Shown here piece by piece: positions 38,373-47,215 of a stretch of DNA of 64,000 nucleotides. The first letter of the stretch is position 1; every line of letters starts with the position of its first letter. Location: the NCBI GenBank assembly GCA_021838785.1, contig JAKCCV010000001.1:1-64000 (forward strand). Direction: 5' to 3'. Below the pieces are notes generated by a model. It worked only from the letters and a program-made list of their open reading frames with translations, was not told the DNA's origin and did not search any database. Source of the stretch: Acidobacteriota bacterium (GTDB lineage Bacteria; Acidobacteriota; Terriglobia; UBA7540). A program made the translations under genes and the position numbers.

Positions 38373-41300
38373 TTAACGACGCTGTTGGCTTGGCGCCGGC
38401 TCAGCCACGCCGATCGGGGGAATGCCAGCGTGGCGAATCTCCGCATTAAGTGCGGGCAAGCTTTGCGTCCGAATCGTGCGCCACGCCGCGATGGAGCGCG
38501 CAAACCGGCGCTGAAGCGAGTCAAACTCCGTGTAGGACGCCTGGGTGGGCACGGCGTCGGCGCTTTCCACCACGTCTTCAAGCGCCACCCATTTGTAGCG
38601 CAGTTTGACGGGGTAATTCAGCGAGTCTTCGGATGATTTGATCTTCGGATCAACCAGTTGGTTTTCAAGCATTTTAAGCTGCGCGTCCACTTGCGCGGCG
38701 TGGGCGGCAATGGCATGGTATTTAGCGTCGTCGCCGAGCCGTTTTCCAAGGGCGGCCAGTTGCGCGCGCAGCGCTATCGTTTGATTGGCAATGTCCACGG
38801 CTTCGTTGACCCGCTTCTGAATCCGCTGGGCGAGCTCGAGCTGCTTCTCAAGGTCCGTCGGCGTCACATTTTTCACCCGCGGATCAAGCTTGACGGTGAG
38901 GGGTGCGGTATAGGTCTTGCCGGCCACGTTAAGCTCAACCTTGTAGGTTCCTGGAAGAACCCACGGCCCTTGGAGCGGCCAATCGGAAAATACCGCGCTC
39001 ATTCCCGGCACTTTCCTTGCCTTCGGATATCGCAAGTGCCACACGAAACGGTTGAGCCCCGCGTGCGCGGGCAACAAATTCTTCTCGTGCTTGGTTTTTT
39101 TCTTTTTTGATTCCGGGGGGAAGGGCGAGGCGGGTTTCGACGGCAAGCTTGAGAATTTGCGCACCAAGTTTCCGCGGCTGTCGAAGATTTGCAGCGTTAC
39201 GGCTTCGCCTTTCTTGGGCGCGGCGGCCAGCGTGTAATCGAGAATGGCGCCTGCCGGCGGATTCTTGCCCACGCCAACGACGTGCTTCGGGCTGCGCCAG
39301 CCGCGCAGCCGATAGGCGGGGCGCGGCTCGAAAAGGTGAGCCGGCGCGGCGGCAATCTGCGGAGTCATTTGGCGAAGCGGCGTGATGTCATCCAAAATCC
39401 AAAACGATCGTCCGTGGGTGGCGGCAATCAAGTCGCTGCCGTGAATCGCCAAATCATAGACAGGGCAAACGGGAAGGTTGAGTTGCAGCGGCTGCCAGTG
39501 CGCGCCGTCATCCAACGAAACATAAACCCCCAGCTCCGTGCCCGCAAACAACAAACCTTGCCGCACCGGGTCCTCGCGGACCGTGTGGACGTAAGCTCCC
39601 GTCGGAATGCCCTGGGTGATTTTCGTCCAAGTCTTCCCATCGTCGGTGGTTTTGTAGATGTAGGGCGCCATGTCCTCCAGTTGGTGGCGATCCACCGCCA
39701 TGTAGGCGGCGTGAGAGTCAAACGGCGAAGCGTCAATCATGCTCACCAAGCTCCAAGGCGCCAAATCCCGGGGCGTAACATCGCTCCAATGCAAGCCCCC
39801 ATCGCGCGTCAGGTGAACCAGGCCATCGTCGCTCCCCACCCAGATGACTCCTGGTTTGAGCGGAGAAGGCGCGACGGTAAAAATGGTGTCGTAATATTCC
39901 GTGCCGGTATCGTCTTTCGTAATGGGGCCGCCGGAATTGCGTTGCTTGGATTTGTCATTCCGGGTGAGGTCGGGACTAATAATGCTCCACGTGGTGCCGC
40001 CGTCGTCCGTCTTGAACAGCACATTGCCGGCATAGTAGAGCGTCTTCGGGTCTTCGGGCGAAGCGACAATCGGCGCCGTCCAATTAAACCGATATTTGAG
40101 CCGAGCCGCGCCTTCGCCATCGGTGACCTCCGGCCAGGGTGAAATCTCGCGCTGCTGCCCCGTGCGTTTATCGAAGCGTGTGATGACGCCCTCATAACTG
40201 CCCGCATAAACGATGTTGGGATCGGGCAAATAGGGCGCGATGTAGCCGCTCTCACCGCCTCCCACCTGATACCAGTTTTGCCGCGCAATGACGCCGTTGT
40301 CAGTGGCGCTGGCAATCGCCACCGTGCTGTTGTCCTGCTGCGAGCCATACACGTAGTAAGGAAAACGATTATCGGTCGTGACGCGGTAAAACTGCGCGGT
40401 CGGCTGGTTGTTCATGGCCGTCCAGGTGCGCCCGCCGTCGGTCGTAATCGTGGCCCCGCCGTCATTGCCCTCAATCATCCTTTGGGGATTATGAGGATCA
40501 ATCCAGAGGGCGTGATTGTCCGCGTGGGGTACGCGAAGTTTTTTGAACGTTTTCCCGCCATCGGTCGAGCGGTAGGCGCTGACGTTCAGTTCATAGACGG
40601 TATCCTCGGCTTGGGGATCGGCAAAAATACGGGTAAAGTACCAGGCGCGTTGGCGAAAGCGATGGTCGGAATTGACCAGCGACCAGGTTTTGCCCCCGTC
40701 GTTCGAGCGATAAAGTCCGCCCCGCTTCGCCTCCACCTGCGCGTAAATTCGCTCCGAATTAGCGGGGGAGACGGCTATACCGATTCTTCCCAAAATGCCT
40801 TTCGGCCATCCTTTGCCCTCAATTTTCTTCCACGTGGCGCCGGCGTCGGTGGTTTTGTAGAGGCCGCTGCCGGGGCCGCCGCTCACCAAACTCCACGGGG
40901 TCCGATGTGCCTGCCAGAGCGCCGCGTAAAGGATGCGCGAGTTGTTCGGGTCCATGACCAGATCAATGGCGCCGGTTTTATCGTCCTTGTAAAGAACCTT
41001 TTTCCATGTCTTCCCGCCGTCGGTCGTCTTAAAAACGCCGCGCTCATCGTTGGGCCCGTAAGCATGGCCCAAGGCCGCCACGTAAACGACGTCGGGATTC
41101 TTGGGATCAATGACAATTTGGGCAATGTGATGGGTGCTCTTAAGGCCAACGTTCGTCCAAGTCTTGCCCGCGTCGGTGGATTTATAGACGCCGTCCCCAT
41201 AAGAAATGTCACCGCGAATGCAGGATTCCCCCGTGCCGACATAAATCACGTTCGGGTCGGAAGGAGCCACCGCGATGGCTCCAATCGAGGCAATCGGTTC

Positions 41301-41567
41301 TTTGTCAAAGATGGGTTTCCAGGTGACGCCGCCGTCGGTGGTTTTCCACACGCCGCCCGCCACGGCGCCGAAATAGTAAAGGTTCGGTTGACCCGGCACG
41401 CCCGCCACCGCCAGCACTCGCCCACCTCGAAACGGGCCGATCAATCTCCACTTCATGCCGGCAAACAGTTTGGCAGAGTAAGTCTGCGCCACGAGTGGGC
41501 CACCCAACAAAATGATGGCTGCCCCCAGGGCGGCCGACCGCAACCAACATCCGGTTTTCTTATTCAT
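38373..41567 (-). CDS. Sortilin/VPS10-like beta-propeller exported protein
   Basis: A 1064-residue secreted protein. A signal peptide (AALGAAIILLGGPLVAQ) is followed by beta-propeller repeats with many Asp-box (BNR) turns of the form S/T-x-D-x-G-x-T-W, for example TTDGGVTW, STDAGKTW, TTDGGKTW, SNDGGKTW and TTDDGKTW. The early segment MKWRLIGPFRGGRVLAVAGVPG is characteristic of the glycosyl-hydrolase-like VPS10 proteins common in Acidobacteriota and Bacteroidota. A C-terminal region with coiled-coil tendency (LEKQLELAQRIQKRVNEAVD) follows. Despite frequent annotation as glycosyl hydrolase, no catalytic residues are identifiable. Probably periplasmic or extracellular binding. Confidence 0.88.
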   Translation of the reverse strand: MNKKTGCWLRSAALGAAIILLGGPLVAQTYSAKLFAGMKWRLIGPFRGGRVLAVAGVPGQPNLYYFGAVAGGVWKTTDGGVTWKPIFDKEPIASIGAIAVAPSDPNVIYVGTGESCIRGDISYGDGVYKSTDAGKTWTNVGLKSTHHIAQIVIDPKNPDVVYVAALGHAYGPNDERGVFKTTDGGKTWKKVLYKDDKTGAIDLVMDPNNSRILYAALWQAHRTPWSLVSGGPGSGLYKTTDAGATWKKIEGKGWPKGILGRIGIAVSPANSERIYAQVEAKRGGLYRSNDGGKTWSLVNSDHRFRQRAWYFTRIFADPQAEDTVYELNVSAYRSTDGGKTFKKLRVPHADNHALWIDPHNPQRMIEGNDGGATITTDGGRTWTAMNNQPTAQFYRVTTDNRFPYYVYGSQQDNSTVAIASATDNGVIARQNWYQVGGGESGYIAPYLPDPNIVYAGSYEGVITRFDKRTGQQREISPWPEVTDGEGAARLKYRFNWTAPIVASPEDPKTLYYAGNVLFKTDDGGTTWSIISPDLTRNDKSKQRNSGGPITKDDTGTEYYDTIFTVAPSPLKPGVIWVGSDDGLVHLTRDGGLHWSDVTPRDLAPWSLVSMIDASPFDSHAAYMAVDRHQLEDMAPYIYKTTDDGKTWTKITQGIPTGAYVHTVREDPVRQGLLFAGTELGVYVSLDDGAHWQPLQLNLPVCPVYDLAIHGSDLIAATHGRSFWILDDITPLRQMTPQIAAAPAHLFEPRPAYRLRGWRSPKHVVGVGKNPPAGAILDYTLAAAPKKGEAVTLQIFDSRGNLVRKFSSLPSKPASPFPPESKKKKTKHEKNLLPAHAGLNRFVWHLRYPKARKVPGMSAVFSDWPLQGPWVLPGTYKVELNVAGKTYTAPLTVKLDPRVKNVTPTDLEKQLELAQRIQKRVNEAVDIANQTIALRAQLAALGKRLGDDAKYHAIAAHAAQVDAQLKMLENQLVDPKIKSSEDSLNYPVKLRYKWVALEDVVESADAVPTQASYTEFDSLQRRFARSIAAWRTIRTQSLPALNAEIRHAGIPPIGVAEPAPSQQRR

Positions 41568-41714
41568 AGATTCTTCTTGCCCTCGAATTGCTTAAACCAC
41601 AGGTTCTTATCGCCTGCCGCTCCCTTGGAAAGGCAGATTGATGGCGGTGGTGGAAAATCGCTCGGTGGATTGTTTCCATGGGTCGCCAGGAGCGCCATGA
41701 AGAGCTTCCGCCGG

Positions 41715-42707
41715 TTACACAGCCACCTGACGCAAAAACTCGGCATTTTCTTCCGGCAGGGAAACGTTGATGAACATCCCTGCGCCCAGCTCAAAACCCG
41801 CCACGCGCGTCAACCGCGGGATAATGCTCAAGTACCAATGGTAGTATTTGACGCCCAGGTGGTCGGTTGGGGCGGTGCGAATGGTGTAATTAAAATCGGG
41901 ATCATGGAGCCCATGGTAGAGCTTGGCGAGGACGCGACGCAGAATCCGAGCCAAGTCGCTCGCTTCACCGTCCCGCATCTCGGAAAAAACCGCCATGTGA
42001 CGGCGGGGCATAATGAGCATCGAAAACGGGGTTAAGGCGGCGAATTGAACAAAGGCCACAAAATGCTCACTCTCCAGAACCAATCGTATCTTTTCCTTTA
42101 GCTCCATCTCCAGCACGCGGCAAAAGATGCACTCGCCGTATTCGTCGTAGTGCTCCACGGCATTGACCAGCCGGTCCCGAACCTGGGTGGTGACGACGGG
42201 AGTGCCAATGATTTGCGAGTGTGCATGCTCCAGGGACGTTCCCGCCGATTCGCCGTGATTCTTGAAGATGGTCACCTGCTCAACGCGCGGGTCGGCGGCC
42301 GCGAACCGGAAACGATGGAGATAAGTCTCGATAATCAGTTCAACCTGAGAATCCTCGAGCAGCGCCGTTGTCAGGTTGTGCGCGGGCGTCTCCACAATGA
42401 CCTCGTGGATGCCTACCCCGGAGACCATCCTTCGGATGCCCGCCGAAACGCGACGCCGCTCTCCCTCCCGAGAAAGCGCGGGAAACTTGTTCGTTGTCAC
42501 CCGCACCCGCCAGGCTCCATCGTCCGGAACCACATAGGTGGCCGGGGGCGTCAGATGTTCGTTGCCGGGACAGAACGGGCACGAGGGAGAAAAGTCCGGC
42601 AGGCGTTTCTTCTCCACTTGGCGCGCAAAGTCCTCGGGACGTTTGGCGCGCTCGGTCGCAATAATGACCCATTCTCTGGTCAGGATGTTGTGACGAAGCT
42701 CCGGCAT
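41715..42707 (-). CDS. galT: Galactose-1-phosphate uridylyltransferase
   Basis: A HIT-superfamily enzyme of the Leloir pathway exchanging UMP between UDP-glucose and galactose-1-phosphate (330 residues). Seen: MPELRHNILTREWVIIATER, the zinc motif CPFCPGNE (about residues 44-51), GIHEVIVETPAHN, the active-site region SLEHAHSQIIGTP and a second zinc or structural CIFCRVLEME. The catalytic triplet reads HAH rather than the common HPH. The nucleophile is the second His, so activity should be kept. The gene stands alone between the VPS10-like gene and a divergent acetyltransferase; no galK or galE is near. Confidence 0.92.
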   Translation of the reverse strand: MPELRHNILTREWVIIATERAKRPEDFARQVEKKRLPDFSPSCPFCPGNEHLTPPATYVVPDDGAWRVRVTTNKFPALSREGERRRVSAGIRRMVSGVGIHEVIVETPAHNLTTALLEDSQVELIIETYLHRFRFAAADPRVEQVTIFKNHGESAGTSLEHAHSQIIGTPVVTTQVRDRLVNAVEHYDEYGECIFCRVLEMELKEKIRLVLESEHFVAFVQFAALTPFSMLIMPRRHMAVFSEMRDGEASDLARILRRVLAKLYHGLHDPDFNYTIRTAPTDHLGVKYYHWYLSIIPRLTRVAGFELGAGMFINVSLPEENAEFLRQVAV

Positions 42708-42795
42708 CGGTCGGTTCCTCCATCCCGTTGACGTGCCATCTAATCCTAACCGCCGCCCGACGTCAACTAAAATCAGAAAGCGTTACAATGGCGTC

Positions 42796-43314
42796 ATGCT
42801 GACGCTCGAAAACGCAACGGTCAAGGATGTTCCGCTCATTCTTCAACTGATCCGCGAACTGGCCGAATACGAAAAAGCGGCCGATCAGGCGGTGGCCCAA
42901 GAGGAAGACCTCCGTCGCGACGGTTTTTCTGACCCGCCCAAATTTCGGGTTATCATCGCGCGCTGGAGTGGCAAACCGGCCGGCTTTGCTCTTTATTTGT
43001 ATCACTACTCCACCTGGCTGGGCCGCCCCACCCTGTATTTGGAGGATTTGTTCGTGCGGCCGCAGTTTCGCCGGCTCGGCATTGGCCGCAGCATGTTGAT
43101 CCATTTGGCCAAAATCGCACTGGCCGAGGGTTGTGGCCGTTTTGAATGGCAGGTGCTCGATTGGAACCGTTCGGCGATTGATTTCTACCAATCGCTCGGC
43201 GCCACCGTGATGAAAGAATGGCTAACACTACGCCTGACGGGCCAAGCGCTCCTGGCGTTGGCTGGCGAGCCGGACCATCCGGCGACCGACGGCAACCCTG
43301 GCCATGCCGGATAA
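42796..43314 (+). CDS. GNAT-family N-acetyltransferase
   Basis: A 172-residue acetyltransferase. LENATVKDVPLILQLIRELAEYEK opens the fold. LYLEDLFVRPQFRRLGIGRSMLIHLAKIA is motif A with the acetyl-CoA pyrophosphate loop (RxLGIG), and WQVLDWNRSAIDFYQSLGA is motif B. This combination resembles diamine/thialysine (SSAT-like) acetyltransferases. The ATG at 42796 is preferred over in-frame extensions to 42733. TACAAT at 42784-42789 ends six bases before it, suggesting a leaderless message. No operon partner. Confidence 0.9.
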   Translation: MLTLENATVKDVPLILQLIRELAEYEKAADQAVAQEEDLRRDGFSDPPKFRVIIARWSGKPAGFALYLYHYSTWLGRPTLYLEDLFVRPQFRRLGIGRSMLIHLAKIALAEGCGRFEWQVLDWNRSAIDFYQSLGATVMKEWLTLRLTGQALLALAGEPDHPATDGNPGHAG

Positions 43315-43412
43315 AGCAGTTTCGCCGATTCGGTATTTCTGGCAGACTGTAGGGCGGTTGGGGATTCTGTTATTGAGAATAGTTTGGACATCCACGGAGG
43401 AGGACAACCCTG

Positions 43413-44783
43413 ATGAGTCGTTCATCCATATCACGACGCGATTTTATGAAGAAAACGGGAGCCGCGAGCGCGGCGCTGGCGGGCAAATCGTACTTGCTGG
43501 AAGCCAATCCCATTCCGGTGCCGGCTCGTCCGACTGCGCCCAGCGATCGCATCCGCTTTGGCATGATTGGCATTGGAATGCAGGGATCAGGGCTATTAGA
43601 CCTCTCGATTCATCTTCCGGGCGTCGAGTGCGTTGCTGCCTGCGATCTCTACGACGGCCGGCACGTGCTGGCCAACTCCATTATTCAAAAAGCGACGGGC
43701 AAAACTGTTCCCACGACGCGCCGGTATCAGGATTTACTCGACAACCACGAGATTGATTGTATCGTGGCGGCCGTTCCCGACCATTGGCACGCCAAAATCA
43801 TCGAAGACACCTGCAACGCCGGCAAGGACATTTATTGCGAAAAGCCCATGACGCATCACCCCAGCGAAGGATTTGGAATCATTGACGCAGCCGAGAAAAA
43901 TCAGCGTATCGTGCAAATCGGAAGCCAACGGCGCAGCTCCATTGTTTATGCCAAAGCCAAGCAACTCATTGACAGCGGGGCCATCGGGGAGGTGCGCTTG
44001 ATTGAGGATACGATGGGGCGCAACAGCCCCTGCGGCGCTTGGGTTTACCCGCCACCGCCCGATCTTTCCCCTGAAAATCTCGATTGGAAAACCTGGCTCG
44101 GCGACGCTCCGCCGCATCCCTTCGATCCCATTCGCTTCGCCCGGTGGCGAGGCTTTAAGGACTACGGCGAAGGCATTCCTGGCGACCTCTACGTTCACTT
44201 GTTGACCGGAATTCACTACGTCATGGGGGTTCAGGATCCTCCCGAGCGCGCCTACTCGCTGGGCGGGATGTTCCAATGGGATGTGGATCATCGCGATTAT
44301 CCCGATCAAATGTCCACCCTCTACGAGTACCCGGGTTTTCGGGCTTTGGTTCGTGTTACGCTCAACAATCACTCCGATGAGGTGGTGCGCTTCATGGGAA
44401 CGCGCGGCACGGTGGAAATTCGAGACGAAAGCGTCACGGTTTCACACCAGGACGGCAAAAATCATGCGCCGTGTTATTACATTTCGAGCTATCCCCCCAA
44501 GTTGCACGCCGAGTTCGTCAAGGAGTGGGAAGCCAGACATCGTACTGAGCCGGGAACGGCCAAGGTGCTCGAATCGGCTACCTACTATGCCCCGCTCGGC
44601 TATGATGACGATCGCGAGCATCTGTGGAATTTCTTTCAATCGGTGCGAACCCGTCAACCATCGGTCGAAGGGCCGCATTTTGCGAATAACACCGCCCTCG
44701 GCTGTCACATGGCCAATTATTCTTACTTCCACCAGACTGCGGCTCGGTGGGACATGGCGACGAGGACCATCAAAAGCGCCTAA
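43413..44783 (+). CDS. Tat-exported Gfo/Idh/MocA-family oxidoreductase
   Basis: A 456-residue NAD(P)-dependent oxidoreductase-like protein. It begins with a twin-arginine signal (ISRRDFMKKTGAASAALAG). The Rossmann fold has FGMIGIGMQGSGLL, and the catalytic-type motif is DIYCEKPMTHHP (EKP). The C-terminal half contains the substrate region GIPGDLYVHLLTGIHYVMGV. Exported members with this signal are common in Acidobacteriota, where they are linked to sugar or glycan turnover; the reaction is unknown. A strong GGAGGAGG lies upstream of the ATG. It may work with the exported TIM-barrel protein at 49259, but they are not in one operon. Confidence 0.92.
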   Translation: MSRSSISRRDFMKKTGAASAALAGKSYLLEANPIPVPARPTAPSDRIRFGMIGIGMQGSGLLDLSIHLPGVECVAACDLYDGRHVLANSIIQKATGKTVPTTRRYQDLLDNHEIDCIVAAVPDHWHAKIIEDTCNAGKDIYCEKPMTHHPSEGFGIIDAAEKNQRIVQIGSQRRSSIVYAKAKQLIDSGAIGEVRLIEDTMGRNSPCGAWVYPPPPDLSPENLDWKTWLGDAPPHPFDPIRFARWRGFKDYGEGIPGDLYVHLLTGIHYVMGVQDPPERAYSLGGMFQWDVDHRDYPDQMSTLYEYPGFRALVRVTLNNHSDEVVRFMGTRGTVEIRDESVTVSHQDGKNHAPCYYISSYPPKLHAEFVKEWEARHRTEPGTAKVLESATYYAPLGYDDDREHLWNFFQSVRTRQPSVEGPHFANNTALGCHMANYSYFHQTAARWDMATRTIKSA

Positions 44784-44885
44784 ACACTGCTCGCTTGAGG
44801 AAACCCGTCGGCTTTTGGTGCGTTGGTAGCCGCCCGGCCACGGCAGCGGTGAGCCGTCGTCGGCGAAGGCATCCGGGAAGAAAAG

Positions 44886-44912
44886 CTTTAGGGCCAACCG
44901 CGAAGCCTAAAG
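44886..44912 (+). terminator. Possible terminator after the Gfo/Idh gene
   Basis: CTTTAGG (44886-44892) and CCTAAAG (44906-44912) form a 7-bp stem with a 13-base loop, followed by TGTTTG. It lies 100 bases after the oxidoreductase gene and before the sigma-factor gene. The remaining sequence between the two genes shows nothing else I can name. Confidence 0.3.
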
Positions 44913-45004
44913 TGTTTGACCATGCTTCAAAGGCGAGCAGGCCGAGCCGGGGGCGCGTTACTTCACATTTTCACCACTTGCCACAACGCCTCAACCACGT
45001 GCTT

Positions 45005-45586
45005 ATGAAGACCCAATCCACCGTGGCGGACCTTTTGACCCGCGTTGCCGGGCGCGATGAAAAAGCTTACGACCAACTGCGTCGGCGATTGACGCCCCAT
45101 TTATTCGCATGGGTGCGGGCGGTGGTCGGCAATTCCAAGGTATCCCGTCAGATACTGGATGAAGTTTGGGCAAGTTTTCATCGCGAAGCCCGGTCGCTCA
45201 GTCAAGCGCGCCGGAGCCCGGAAGTTTGGCTCGTGCTCCAGGCGCGCGCCCGCGGTGTGGACTGGATGCGCACCTGCCGAGGCGTTATGCCGCAAGCGCT
45301 GGCGCGGCTTCAGTCGTTGCCGACCGACGCCTCCTGGCTGCCTGATTTAGAAGACGCGGCTTCGCTCGACGAGCGGCATCGCCTGCTCTCCAAAGTTCTC
45401 GGCCAGCTTCCGCCCTCGCAGGCTCGCTTGCTGGATTGGGCCGTTTGCATGGGGCTCAGCGAAGCTGAAATCGCTCAAAGGCTCGGGGAACCGGAGGGTA
45501 AAGTTCAAAGTGAGCTGCGGGCAGCGTTCCGTTTTGTGCGGCACCGTCTGCGCGCCATGATGGGAGCATGGACAGCCGGCATTTAG
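45005..45586 (+). CDS. Sigma-70 family (ECF-type) RNA polymerase sigma factor
   Basis: A 193-residue sigma factor-like protein. Residues 1-75 form a region-2-like helical part (VADLLTRVAGRDEKAYDQLRRRLTPHLFAWVRAVVG...ILDEVWASFHREA). Residues about 130-185 are a region-4 HTH (LPPSQARLLDWAVCMGLSEAEIAQRLGEPEGKVQSELRAAF). Region 2 is more divergent than usual. The ATG at 45005 is used because the upstream frame extension (to 44747) is antisense-like and overlaps the previous gene. The following small gene overlaps it by 19 bases and looks like its anti-sigma factor. Confidence 0.78.
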   Translation: MKTQSTVADLLTRVAGRDEKAYDQLRRRLTPHLFAWVRAVVGNSKVSRQILDEVWASFHREARSLSQARRSPEVWLVLQARARGVDWMRTCRGVMPQALARLQSLPTDASWLPDLEDAASLDERHRLLSKVLGQLPPSQARLLDWAVCMGLSEAEIAQRLGEPEGKVQSELRAAFRFVRHRLRAMMGAWTAGI

Positions 45587-45795
45587 ATGACATTTATGAG
45601 CTTTACCTCTTGGACTTGCTAAGCCCAGAGGAATCTTCCGGCGTCACTGAGCATTTAGCGCGCCGATGTCCGCATTGCCTCGCCCGAATGCGCGAAGCGG
45701 CGCTCACGGCGTATGCGCTAACCCTTCTACCTCCTCAAAAAGATCCTCCCAGGCAGCGTGCTCCTGGGAGAAAACAAAAATCATCGCCGACTTAA
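45568..45795 (+). CDS. Small putative zinc-binding anti-sigma factor
   Basis: A 75-residue protein overlapping the end of the sigma-factor gene. LDDIYELYLLDLLSPEESSGVTEHLARRCPHCLARMREAAL resembles the N-terminal anti-sigma domain of ZAS-type proteins, in which a His-x(3-4)-Cys-x2-Cys cluster binds zinc (here H-x4-CPHC). The protein ends soon after, without a membrane helix or sensory domain, so it would be a soluble minimal anti-sigma factor. Overlap implies coupled, near-stoichiometric synthesis with the sigma factor. The amino-acid permease gene follows 15 bases later. Confidence 0.7.
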   Translation: MDSRHLDDIYELYLLDLLSPEESSGVTEHLARRCPHCLARMREAALTAYALTLLPPQKDPPRQRAPGRKQKSSPT

Positions 45796-45810
45796 TCGCT
45801 TTTACGGATT

Positions 45811-47175
45811 ATGGGAGACAAGGACCACAAACCGGGACTGCGGCGGGAACTCGGCTTCCTGCAGGCGACTTCGTTGTCCATCAACGACATGGTGGGCATC
45901 GGCCCGTTCATCACCATCCCGCTGCTCCTTTCAACGATGGGCGGCCCGCAAGCCATGTTGGGCTGGCTGATTGGCGCGGTGCTGGCCCTTTGTGACGGGT
46001 TGGTTTGGGCGGAACTCGGGGCCGCCATGCCCAAGGCCGGCGGGAGTTACTACTACCTGCGGGACGCTTATGGCCCGCAGTCGGCTGGCCGCTGGCTGAG
46101 TTTTCTGGTCGTCTGGCAGGTGATGTTTTCCGCTCCGCTATCGGTGGCCAGCGGAGCCATCGGATTTGCAAATTATTTTCATTATCTCGATCCTCGGCTC
46201 AGCGCCTGGGCGGTCCGCCTTTTGGCTTCCGTGGTTCCGCTCGCGTTGGTGTTGCTGCTCTACCGTCGGATTCGTATCGTTGGCAACCTCTCCGTGGTGA
46301 TGCTGGCGGGTGTGCTGGCGGGCTGCCTCTGGATTATCGTCTCCGGCTTGCCGCGCTTCAACCCGCACCGCGTCTTTGCCTTCCCAGTGGGGGCATTTCA
46401 CCTTAACTTGCTTTTCTGGGCGGGCCTTGGCCACGCCACGCTCTACGCGCTTTATGATTACTTCGGTTACTACAACGTTTGCTACTTGGCGGAAGAGATT
46501 CGCCATCCCGGCCGCGTCATTCCGCGCGCCATTTTGGCTTCTATCTTCGTGGTTGGCGCCATGTATCTTCTGATGAACACCTCGATTCTCAGCGTGGTTC
46601 CGTGGCGCGAAGCTGAGCGCAGCAGCTTCATCGCCTCCACCTATATTCAGATTCTCTACGGCCGCTGGGCCGGCCGCGCCATGTCCCTGTTGATGCTTTG
46701 GATCGCCTTTGTCTCAGTTTTTTCTCTTTTGCTCGGCTACTCTCGCATTCCTTATGCAGCGGCGGCGGACGGCAATTTTTTCAAAATGTTTGCTCGGCTC
46801 CATCCCACGGAAGATTTTCCCACCGTCTCCTTGGTTGTGCTGGGCGTGGTGGCCTCAGCGTTCAGCTTGTTGAAGCTGCCGGAGGTCATTGCGAGCCTTG
46901 TGGCCACGCGGGTTTTGCTGCAATATTTGCCGCAGGCGGTGGGATTTTTTGTCCTGCGAATTCGCCGACCAGAAATGCCGCGCCCCTTTCGCATGTGGCT
47001 CTATCCGCTTCCCGGACTGATTTCCGTTCTTGGCTGGATCTACATTCTGGTGACTTCGGCAGGCGGCTCGCTCGTGTTTGCGCTGGCAATTTTCCTGCTG
47101 GGCACTGCGGCTTATCTGATCCGCGCCCGCGCTCGCGGCGAATGGCCCTTCGCAGCTCCGGAAGCCGCCGGGTAA
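45811..47175 (+). CDS. APC-superfamily amino-acid permease
   Basis: A 454-residue inner-membrane transporter with about 12 hydrophobic helices. The beginning LGFLQATSLSINDMVGIGPFITIPLL is the broken TM1 of the APC fold (GxG substrate site). It continues with WAELGAAMPKAGGSYYYLRDAYGP (the conserved G-G-x-Y/Y-Y-L segment) and GYYNVCYLAEEIRHPGRVIPRAI (the E-E-x-x-x-P signature). Probable role is H+-coupled uptake or exchange of amino acids or polyamines; the substrate is unknown. It may be transcribed with the sigma/anti-sigma pair in front (15-base gap). Confidence 0.9.
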   Translation: MGDKDHKPGLRRELGFLQATSLSINDMVGIGPFITIPLLLSTMGGPQAMLGWLIGAVLALCDGLVWAELGAAMPKAGGSYYYLRDAYGPQSAGRWLSFLVVWQVMFSAPLSVASGAIGFANYFHYLDPRLSAWAVRLLASVVPLALVLLLYRRIRIVGNLSVVMLAGVLAGCLWIIVSGLPRFNPHRVFAFPVGAFHLNLLFWAGLGHATLYALYDYFGYYNVCYLAEEIRHPGRVIPRAILASIFVVGAMYLLMNTSILSVVPWREAERSSFIASTYIQILYGRWAGRAMSLLMLWIAFVSVFSLLLGYSRIPYAAAADGNFFKMFARLHPTEDFPTVSLVVLGVVASAFSLLKLPEVIASLVATRVLLQYLPQAVGFFVLRIRRPEMPRPFRMWLYPLPGLISVLGWIYILVTSAGGSLVFALAIFLLGTAAYLIRARARGEWPFAAPEAAG

Positions 47176-47215
47176 CCCCGGCGCACTACGGTCAGTTGTC
47201 TCTGAAGCCTCTCGG

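Noticed and set aside
40278-42035. A 585-codon plus-strand frame opposite the VPS10-like and galT genes
   Set aside because: It spans two unrelated real genes in antisense, so its length only reflects the codon bias of both.
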